From assembly GCF_006715085.1 (NCBI RefSeq), contig NZ_VFMM01000001.1, positions 3,963,118-4,027,117 on the forward strand: 64,000 nucleotides of DNA, given 5' to 3'. The translations under genes and the position numbers were made by a program. The notes under the pieces were generated by a model. It ran no database searches. It saw only the letters and a list, made by a program, of their open reading frames with translations, and was not told the DNA's origin. How positions within the stretch are numbered: position 1 is the stretch's first letter; each line of letters begins with the position of its first letter. Origin of the DNA: Kribbella jejuensis (GTDB taxonomy: Bacteria > Actinomycetota > Actinomycetes > Propionibacteriales > Kribbellaceae). Positions 57,894 through 64,000 of this stretch are shown here, piece after piece.

Positions 57894-58541
57894 CTACTCG
57901 TCCTCGGTGGGTATCGCGGTGCCGTACAGGTAGTGCGACAGCGCGGAGTCACGCTTCGGGTGGGCGTGGTACTTGATCGGCACGACACGTCCCTCCGCGC
58001 TGTCCCAGGCGTTGTCGGCCATCCGCCACATCCGGTGCGCGAGCCGCCCGGCCATCCCGGTGTGCGGTGACACCGGGTGTGCTCTGGTCGGCGCGATCTC
58101 CTCGGCCTCGAGCAGGTCCTCGGTCAGCGTATTCACGTGGGTGTCGTCGAGCTCTTCGCAGAGTTGGCGGCTGTACGTCGCCTCCATCGACTCGTGCTCG
58201 TCGAGCAGCCGGTCGATGTGCCGCCACAGCTCGTCGTGCTGCAGATGCAGGAACCGGCTGTCGCCGTACTGCCGTCCCTTCAGGTAGCGCAGCGAGCGCT
58301 CCAGCTCCTTCGCGTTGCCGACATACCTGGTGACCAGCCCGGCACCGTCGGGAAGCCTCCGTACGTGCGGGAGGAGCACGTCCTCGACCGCCGCCAGATG
58401 CTGCGCCGCGATCGCGTAGAACCAGTCCGTCTGATGCCGGTGCTCCGGATGCGCCGCATCCGGATGATGAGCCGGCTCAGCCAACTCCCGAATCCGCGCA
58501 TGTTCGTAACTGAGGGCCATTTCGAGCGTCGAAGCGGTCAC
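57894..58541 (-). CDS. Hemerythrin-like all-helical protein
   Basis: A 215-residue soluble helical protein. Spaced histidines and acids (HRHQTDWFYAIAAQHLAAVEDVLLPHVRR; FLHLQHDELWRHIDRLLDEHESMEATY) follow the H...HxxxE...H...HxxxD logic of hemerythrin/HHE iron-binding bundles. The C-terminal 60 residues (MAGRLAHRMWRMADNAWDS) are extra. The GTG at 58541 has GGAGG nine bases upstream. It may sense or buffer oxygen, nitric oxide or iron; this is inferred from spacing only. Confidence 0.6.
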   Translation of the reverse strand: MTASTLEMALSYEHARIRELAEPAHHPDAAHPEHRHQTDWFYAIAAQHLAAVEDVLLPHVRRLPDGAGLVTRYVGNAKELERSLRYLKGRQYGDSRFLHLQHDELWRHIDRLLDEHESMEATYSRQLCEELDDTHVNTLTEDLLEAEEIAPTRAHPVSPHTGMAGRLAHRMWRMADNAWDSAEGRVVPIKYHAHPKRDSALSHYLYGTAIPTEDE

Positions 58542-58659
58542 AAAAACCACCTCCAGAGGGTTACTCCCCAGCCTCTCCCCATCCCCCCGTAACCGCAACC
58601 ACCCCTAACCGCTCCGTAACCCCACCCCCGCCCCGGCACCCACACGGCACCCACCCCTG

Positions 58660-59106
58660 CACCACAACCCTCTGCCACTCCACCCACCACCCGCCCGCAC
58701 CCGCACCTGCCCCCGAACCGCAGCGCGTGCACCCAGCCCACTGCCACTCCACCACCCGCACCCACCGCTGCATCACAACCTCCACCACTCCGCCACACCA
58801 CCCGCCCGCATCCGCACCTGCCCTCCAACCGCAGCCGCGTGCACCTGAGCCCACTGCCACTCCACCACCCGCAGCCACCACCCGCAGCCACCACCCGCAG
58901 CCACCACCCGCAGCCACGACCCAAGGCCACCGCCACCCGCGGCCACGCCTGCACCCGACCGCAGCCGCGTGCACCCCAGCCCGCTGCCATCCGCATCACC
59001 CGCAGCCACCACCCGCAGCCACGACCCAAGGCCACCGCCACCCGCGGCCACGCCTGCACCCGACCGCAGCTGCGTGCACCTCAGCCCACTGCCAACCACC
59101 ACCACG
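58660..59106. repeat. C-rich tandem repeat block (13-bp and 105-bp units)
   Basis: About 450 bases of nested repeats with almost no T or G runs on the plus strand. A 13-base unit GCAGCCACCACCC recurs at 58871, 58884, 58897 and 58910. A 105-base unit occurs twice in direct tandem (58897-59001 and 59002-59106), near identical over its first 85 bases. Two more diverged copies lie at about 58675-58745 and 58785-58860. Every frame on both strands is low complexity, so I treat 58560-59300 as noncoding. The flanks 58560-58660 and 59107-59300 show nothing else. Confidence 0.8.
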
Positions 59107-59300
59107 CGCGGGGCCGCCTCGCGGCCACCGCCACCCGTGGCCGCGCCTGCACCTCGCGCCTGCCCTTGGGCCCGTAGCGGAGTCTCCCCCCGCCGCGCCC
59201 GCAGGCGCCTGCATCTCCGACCGATGGCTGCGGTTGCACCGCCGCCTGCCAGTTGCACGTGCCGCGCGTGCATCCACGCAGCTCCGCGGGCCCGCGCGTG

Positions 59301-59333
59301 CGAACGCCCGCCGCGGTGGGCGGCGGGCGTTCG
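59301..59333. terminator. Hairpin terminator after aldo/keto reductase
   Basis: CGAACGCCCGCCG and CGGCGGGCGTTCG form a perfect 13-bp stem with a 7-base loop, 18 bases past the aldo/keto reductase stop on the minus strand. It also marks the border of the repeat block. Confidence 0.82.
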
Positions 59334-59350
59334 GGTGGGTGGGGGTGGGG

Positions 59351-60385
59351 TCAGGCGTCCGAGCTCTTCTTCCAGAGGTTGATGCCGGCTTCTACGGCGT
59401 CGGCGTCGATGGCCTCGAGTTCCTCCGGGGAGAACTTCAGGTTGCGGACCGTGGCGAGGTTGTCCTCGAGCTGGGCGACGCTGGAGGCGCCGATCAGTGC
59501 GCTGGTCACGCGGTCGTCGCGCAGGGTCCACGCGAGCGCGAGCTGCGCCACCGACTGACCGCGTTCCTTCGCGATCTCCGCCAGCGCGCGGACGTGCTTG
59601 AGGGTGTCCTCGGTCAGCGAGTCCGGGTCGAGCGACTTGCCCTGCGCCGCCCGCGAGTCCGACGGGATGCCGTCCAGGTACCGGTTAGTGAGCACACCCT
59701 GCGCGAGCGGCGAGAACGCGATCACGCCGACCCCGAGCTCACCGACCGCGTCGAGCAGGTCCTCCTCGATCCACCGGTTCAGCATCGAGTACGACGGCTG
59801 GTGGATGAGCAGCGGCGTACCGAGCTCCTGCAGGATCCGCGCCGCCTCCCGCGTCCGGTCCGCCGAGTACGACGAGATACCGGCGTACAAAGCCTTGCCC
59901 GAGCGGACCGCCGCGTCCAGCGCGCCCATCGTCTCCTCGAGCGGCGTGTCCGGGTCGAACCGGTGCGAGTAGAAGATGTCGACGTAGTCCAGGCCCATCC
60001 GGCTCAGCGACTGGTCCAGCGAAGCGAGCAGGTACTTCCGCGAGCCGCCGCCCTGACCGTACGGCCCCGGCCACATGTCGTACCCGGCCTTGGTCGACAG
60101 GATCAGCTCGTCGCGGTACTTCTTGAAGTCCCGCGCGTAGTGCGTCCCGAAGTTGGTCTCGGCCGACCCGTACGGCGGGCCGTAGTTGTTCGCCAGGTCG
60201 AAGTGCGTGACGCCGAGGTCGAACGCCCGCCGCAGGATGTCCCGCTGCGTCGCGAACGGCTTGTCGTCACCGAAGTTGTGCCACAACCCCAGCGAGATCG
60301 CCGGAAGCTGCAGCCCGCTCCGGCCCGTCCGCCGGTAGCTCATCTGGTCGTCATACCGGCTCTCGGCCGCCACGTAGTCAGTCAC
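59351..60385 (-). CDS. Aldo/keto reductase, YghZ-type
   Basis: A 344-residue NADPH-dependent aldo/keto reductase. The N-terminal YRRTGRSGLQLPAISLGLWHNFGDD and DLANNYGPPYGSAE (catalytic Asp and Tyr) match YghZ, the L-glyceraldehyde-3-phosphate reductase that also reduces methylglyoxal; Lys in LSTKAGYDMWPGPYG and His in FYSHRFDPDTP complete the tetrad. The start is GTG 60385; an internal ATG at 60343 would match the shorter homologs. It appears monocistronic. Confidence 0.87.
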   Translation of the reverse strand: MTDYVAAESRYDDQMSYRRTGRSGLQLPAISLGLWHNFGDDKPFATQRDILRRAFDLGVTHFDLANNYGPPYGSAETNFGTHYARDFKKYRDELILSTKAGYDMWPGPYGQGGGSRKYLLASLDQSLSRMGLDYVDIFYSHRFDPDTPLEETMGALDAAVRSGKALYAGISSYSADRTREAARILQELGTPLLIHQPSYSMLNRWIEEDLLDAVGELGVGVIAFSPLAQGVLTNRYLDGIPSDSRAAQGKSLDPDSLTEDTLKHVRALAEIAKERGQSVAQLALAWTLRDDRVTSALIGASSVAQLEDNLATVRNLKFSPEELEAIDADAVEAGINLWKKSSDA

Positions 60386-60482
60386 GGAACCCCAGTCTGC
60401 ACCATGTCACAACAAGTTCAAACCCCCTTGTTTTCAAGCAGAAACCTCATAACTGAGACCAAGAACCCGGACTTCTTGATCG

Positions 60483-61355
60483 TCAGACGAGGTCTGCCCA
60501 GGGTGCTGGCGGGGCGGTGGTGAAGAAGTGGAGGAGGTTGAGGAGGCGGCTGGTGGTGGGGGCCGTCCAGTGGCGCTGGTTGGGCCAGGGGGCGGCTTGG
60601 AGCTTGGACAGGGCCCAGGACAGGTGGAACCAGAGGACGGCGGCGGCGAGTTCGTGTTCGGTGGTTGGGGAGTCGGTGTGGGCGAGGTATTCGGGGAGGA
60701 GGGATGCGACGTCGGTGAGCGGCAGTTTCGCGAAGTCCATCGCGGGTGGGGCCCAGGCGGCGTCACCCCAGTCGATCAGCGCGCGCAGATCGTTGGTCGT
60801 ACCGACCAGAAGGTTGTGCGCGGCAACATCCCCGTGGATCAGCACCTTCGGACCCCCGGCGTCGATCTCCTCCGCCAGCCGCGTGAACCACCCACTCAAC
60901 CAACTCGCCGACCCCGAATCGACATACCCCCGCTCCGCCAACTCCTCAACCGTCCCCCAAGGATCCCCCCAACCATCCTCCGCCAACCCACCCAACCCAC
61001 CCTGTTGTAGGTGGTGGAGGGCGGCTAGTTGGTGGGCTAGGGATTGGGGGGTGGTGGTGGGTTCGGTGCCGTGGATTCGGCGGGTGATCAGGTACGGGGC
61101 ATCGAGGACGATTCGGGTTGGGTCGTAGGTGATGATCTCGGGCGTCAGGACCCCTGCTGCGCGGGCGGCGGGTACTACGACGGATTCTTTGTGGAGGTCC
61201 GCTTCGTAGCCGGGACGGCTGATGCGGAGAAATAGGGCTTCGCCGAGGATGAAGGCTCGGTTGGCCACTCCGCCGCGGACCTCCCGGATCTGGTCAGGGT
61301 CCACGCCATGCTGCTTGGCGATGGCGGCCAGTTCGGCCTCTGGGTACGGCGGCAT
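60483..61355 (-). CDS. APH-family phosphotransferase
   Basis: A 290-residue kinase-like protein of the aminoglycoside phosphotransferase/choline kinase fold. The catalytic loop is VLIHGDVAAHNLLVG and the metal motif ALIDWGDAAWAPPAMDFAKL. The actual substrate may be a small metabolite; resistance is not implied. Codon choice flips inside the gene: bases 60900-61003 encode G- and T-ending codons, while both flanks favour C-ending ones. It is divergent from the flavin reductase across 25 bases. Confidence 0.8.
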   Translation of the reverse strand: MPPYPEAELAAIAKQHGVDPDQIREVRGGVANRAFILGEALFLRISRPGYEADLHKESVVVPAARAAGVLTPEIITYDPTRIVLDAPYLITRRIHGTEPTTTPQSLAHQLAALHHLQQGGLGGLAEDGWGDPWGTVEELAERGYVDSGSASWLSGWFTRLAEEIDAGGPKVLIHGDVAAHNLLVGTTNDLRALIDWGDAAWAPPAMDFAKLPLTDVASLLPEYLAHTDSPTTEHELAAAVLWFHLSWALSKLQAAPWPNQRHWTAPTTSRLLNLLHFFTTAPPAPWADLV

Positions 61356-61380
61356 TCATTGAGTTTGATGTACTGCGGAC

Positions 61381-62004
61381 GTGCGTGTCGATGTGGATCC
61401 GAAGACGGCCGGGCGCCGTGAGTTCTATGCGCTGTTGAACTCCGTGGTCGTCCCGCGGCCGATCGCGTGGGTGTCGAGCCGGTCGGCGGACGGCGTACTG
61501 AACCTGGCGCCGCACTCGTTCTTCACGGTCGCGTCCGTACAGCCGCCGATGGTGCAGTTCACCTCGGTCGGCCGGAAGGACAGCCTGAACAACGTCGAGG
61601 CGACCGGCGAGTTCGTGGTGAACTTCGCCGCCGAGCCGCTCTACGAACAGGTCAACGCGTCCGGTACGAACTTCCCGCCCGACGTCTCCGAGTTCGAGGC
61701 GATCGGCGTCACCGCCGAACTGTCCCGAACTGTCGGCGTACCGCGCGTGGCCGAGTCGCCGGTGGCGATCGAGTGCACGCTGCACACCACGATCCCGATC
61801 GGCGACTGCACGCTGGTGATCGGACAGGTCCGGCACCTCTCGATCGACGCGAGCATGCTCGACGGCAACCACCCGGAGGTCCGCAGGCTCCGCCCGCTCG
61901 CCCGCCTCGGCAAAGACGAATGGAGCACCCTAGGCGAGGTCCGCGAAATCTCCCGCATCCGATACTCCGACTGGCCGGGCCACTTCACACCCCCGGATCT
62001 GTAA
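61381..62004 (+). CDS. Flavin reductase-like (FMN-binding split barrel) protein
   Basis: A 207-residue protein of the flavin reductase-like family. PRPIAWVSSRSADGVLNLAPHSFFTVASVQPPMVQFTS is the FMN-binding block, and SLNNVEATGEFVVNFA follows as in the family. It supplies reduced flavin to a monooxygenase or acts as an FMN oxidoreductase itself; no partner monooxygenase is adjacent. The start is GTG 61381. Confidence 0.85.
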   Translation: MRVDVDPKTAGRREFYALLNSVVVPRPIAWVSSRSADGVLNLAPHSFFTVASVQPPMVQFTSVGRKDSLNNVEATGEFVVNFAAEPLYEQVNASGTNFPPDVSEFEAIGVTAELSRTVGVPRVAESPVAIECTLHTTIPIGDCTLVIGQVRHLSIDASMLDGNHPEVRRLRPLARLGKDEWSTLGEVREISRIRYSDWPGHFTPPDL

Positions 62005-62249
62005 CCGTCGCAGGTTGGTCGAGCAACTGCTAGATCTCCTGCTACTCCGAGGCGCCCGGAGTTCCAAGTGTTGTCGCCAGCAGCCACCCCGGCACGGTCG
62101 AGCGCCTAAGGATGCGGACGGCGCCAGGATTCACAACAGGCAGCCACGGCGCAGCCAGCCGACCGGGCCATCCGTTCGTACTCCGCCGGCATTCCCGGAC
62201 CGGTACTGGAATGCACCCGGTGCACATGGGAGTTCGCACGCAGATCGCT

Positions 62250-62526
62250 TCGTCGCGTGCGGCACGTGGGCGCGCCCGAGGCCGTCGCCGGGCGTGTAGC
62301 CGAGCTCCTGCGCGGCCGTCGAGCCGGCGTCGCGGGGGTGGTATTCCGAGACGCGGAGCGGCATCGTCGGGGGGTGGCGCGGGCGCCGGAGGCCGTCGGT
62401 GAGCGTGCAGGCGAGCTCCAGCGCGGTGGTCGGGCTGGCGTCGCGGAGGTGGTACTCCGAGACGCTGAGGGGCTGGTACGTCGGGATCGTGGTCGCGCGG
62501 TACTCCATCAGGTCGCCGTACCTTCT
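62250..62526 (-). pseudogene. Decayed acyl-CoA mutase fragment, internally duplicated
   Basis: On the minus strand, bases 62526-62388 read YGDLMEYRATTIPTYQPLSV then SEYHLRDASPTTALELACTLTDGL. Bases 62371-62250 read a second copy, PLRVSEYHPRDAGSTAAQELGYTPGDGL. This resembles the methylmalonyl-CoA mutase-type segment (S(I/V)SxYHIREAGSTAxQELAFTLADG). No other part of a mutase is present, and the two copies sit head to tail within about 110 bases. The rest of 62005-62617 shows only Arg/Pro-rich frames, so a relic is more likely than a gene. Confidence 0.55.
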
Positions 62527-62617
62527 TCGGCTGGGCCGGCCTGGCCCGCATCACGCGGCACTTGGCTGCTCGGAGCCAGGCGACGGCTGCGCGTGGCGTG
62601 GGTCTTCCCCGGCGTGA

Positions 62618-63565
62618 TCAGGAGCCGTGGGTCGGCTCGCGGGGGGCTAGTAGGCGGGCTAGGGATTCGAGTTGGGGGGACAGGTGTAGTGGGTCGTGGT
62701 CGGTGGAGGAGATTGTGGCGGGGTGCCAGGTAAGGGCGGGGGTTGCCAGGTAGACGTCGGGTGAGAGGGGGCCTGGGTCGCGGGAGTAGCAGCGGGCGGC
62801 GAGGCGCATCATCAGGCCGAGTGCGGGGATGAAGCTGAGGTCCTCGATGACGTGCAGTATCAGGGTGTCGCGGGCCGGGAGGGCGGCTAGCACGCCGTAC
62901 GGCGGTGGTTCGAGGTGGAGGGTCTCGCGGAGGACGGTGTCTAGGACGAGGGCGCGTGAGGCGGCGTATCCGTTGCCGTTGATGAAGGTGATTCGGATGC
63001 CGTCCTCGTCGACGGTGACGGCGTGGTCCTCGAGGTGGCGGAGGTTCGCCAGGCCGAAGCGGTCGGCTTCCGACCAGGTGAGGTCGAGGTCGCTCGGGTC
63101 CAGGAACATCGAGATCACGCCGTTGTGGTCCGTGGACGGGACCGCGATCAGGCCGGGCAGGAAGTCGGCGCGATCGATTGTCCAGTCGGGCGGCAAGGCG
63201 TCGCGTGGGACGATTCGCTGGATCAGTTCGCGTTCGGGGTCGGCGGGTAGTGGCGGTGAGCCCTCGCGGAGTTGGGACAGGACCTCGGTGAAGTGTTGTT
63301 CGACCAGTGCGGGCCAGTGGTCCTCCTCGATGCCGGCGGCGGCGCGGGCGAGGTTGCTCAGGCCGAGCAGTGGTTTGTCGGCGGATTCGTCGACGGGCAC
63401 GAGTGCGGCGCCGCCTCGGTAGGTGAGGGCTAGGCCGAGGTCGGCGGTCGTTCGCAGGGCCAGGTGGACGAGGCGGTCTGCCTGGCGTCGGGACAGGGGT
63501 GGCAGGGCGGGGTCCGGTACGAAGAAGTCGTTGCCTTGGGCATGTTTTGTGGTGTCGACGGGCAT
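62618..63565 (-). CDS. Hypothetical protein, soluble
   Basis: A 315-residue soluble protein with no recognised family. It has an alpha/beta composition with conserved-looking segments FLPGLIAVPSTDHNGVISMFLDPSDLDLTW, AVTVDEDGIRITFINGNGYAAS and LALRTTADLGLALTYRG. It has no signal peptide or membrane helix. It lies alone between the mutase relic and a featureless G-rich end of the window. The DNA is strongly G/T-rich on the plus strand, giving C/A-ending codons in the gene. Confidence 0.65.
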   Translation of the reverse strand: MPVDTTKHAQGNDFFVPDPALPPLSRRQADRLVHLALRTTADLGLALTYRGGAALVPVDESADKPLLGLSNLARAAAGIEEDHWPALVEQHFTEVLSQLREGSPPLPADPERELIQRIVPRDALPPDWTIDRADFLPGLIAVPSTDHNGVISMFLDPSDLDLTWSEADRFGLANLRHLEDHAVTVDEDGIRITFINGNGYAASRALVLDTVLRETLHLEPPPYGVLAALPARDTLILHVIEDLSFIPALGLMMRLAARCYSRDPGPLSPDVYLATPALTWHPATISSTDHDPLHLSPQLESLARLLAPREPTHGS

Positions 63566-63718
63566 CGCGGGCCTCCGGATCTGTGCGGCGGTGGGGAAGT
63601 CGCCAGAGAAGGTACGAGGATCGGACCCTGCCGAAACCGGCGATCTGCACCTGTGGACAAGTCGCTGGTCCAGGGAGGTTGGTGCGGTGGGTGCGCACGC
63701 GCGGGTTGCGTCGGTGTA

Positions 63719-63962
63719 CCTGGGCGGAGTGGCGCCGGAGGCGCGGCGGGGGTGAGAGGCGGCCGGGTGAGGTGCTTTGGGTGGTGGGGGGGCAGCTTGC
63801 TGAGGGGTGGCCCGGCGAGGCGGCGATGGGTGAGGGCGCGGTGAGGTGAGGTGCGGACGGGGCGAGGGCTCGGTGAGGGCGCATTGCGTGAGGGGTGCCT
63901 GGGCCGAGGGGCGCCGGAGGCGTGACGGGGTGAGAGGCGGCCGCGTGAGGTGCTGTGGGTCG
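63719..63962. repeat. Two imperfect direct repeats in a G-rich noncoding tail
   Basis: About 65 bases at 63719-63785 recur at 63898-63962, both containing GCGCCGGAGGCG, then GGTGAGAGGCGGCC and GTGAGGTGCT. The stretch 63566-64000 is otherwise G-rich, with no convincing gene, terminator or promoter visible. Confidence 0.65.
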
Positions 63963-64000
63963 GGTTGGGCTGGTCCGGCGAGACGGTGCTGGGTTGAGGG

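Noticed and set aside
58727..60523. A 598-codon frame through the repeat block and the aldo/keto reductase
   Set aside because: The first third is Pro/His/Thr low complexity from C-rich repeats, and the rest is antisense to a well-supported reductase.
1..64000. Defence island, prophage or transposon
   Set aside because: No integrase, transposase, restriction, toxin-antitoxin, CRISPR or phage structural gene was recognised on either strand.

Overview
The window is high-GC actinobacterial chromosome. GTG and TTG starts are frequent, start/stop overlaps are common, and the gene set includes a SigB/SigF-type sigma factor, an MmcQ/YjbR protein, an AlkZ-like protein, DUF5709 and a TAXI-type TRAP system. 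Codon style and gene content resemble Kribbella and relatives (Propionibacteriales). That placement is pattern recognition, not a search. I see no rRNA, tRNA, CRISPR array, phage module or insertion sequence. About 60 protein genes are supported.

Region by region. 0-2.7 kb: a flavoprotein monooxygenase with C-terminal cysteine pairs, translationally coupled to an MFS exporter (possibly arsenic or metalloid related). 2.7-7.1 kb: an SDR/MFS/SnoaL/VOC/arylamine N-acetyltransferase run divergent from a LysR regulator; the SDR lacks its catalytic Tyr. 7.1-9.1 kb: a GntR/UTRA regulator and a YeiH-type transporter sharing a perfect palindrome. 9-13.2 kb: a GH2 glycosidase with a LacI-type operator, then small enzymes and an RNA methyltransferase. 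13.2-14.3 kb: a CmtR-like sensor and CDF exporter, apparently leaderless. 14.3-18.2 kb: a compact four-gene set (two esterases, an ATP-grasp enzyme, an amidohydrolase) that I cannot assign to a pathway. 19.9-22 kb: a NarL-type two-component system next to a VanY-like peptidase. 22.9-27.1 kb: a GyrA-coil-like small protein, then an ornithine-cyclodeaminase homolog coupled to an aromatic-amino-acid-lyase homolog, both with altered active-site motifs.

27-42 kb: a DAO-type oxidase and aldehyde dehydrogenase, a fused E1 dehydrogenase, a stress sigma factor, a NIPSNAP protein, a RIO kinase with an overlapping leader ORF, an FAD dehydrogenase and a DUF5107/TPR protein. 42-48 kb: TetR, a PI-PLC-like enzyme, OsmC, a FUSC protein, DUF5709 and a P450. 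48-58 kb: a GH38 alpha-mannosidase with a LacI-type operator, then a TAXI-TRAP island with two binding lipoproteins, a fused permease and an OmpR/EnvZ-type pair, closed by two look-alike terminators. 58-64 kb: a hemerythrin-like protein, a noncoding tandem-repeat block, an aldo/keto reductase, an APH-like kinase, a flavin reductase, a decayed mutase fragment and a hypothetical gene.

The strongest leads are the OCD/lyase pair with degenerate catalytic motifs, the esterase/ATP-grasp/amidohydrolase cluster, the two-receptor TAXI-TRAP island, the recurrent CTAG tail-to-tail gene junction, several clean operator palindromes, and blocks of polarised synonymous codon choice.
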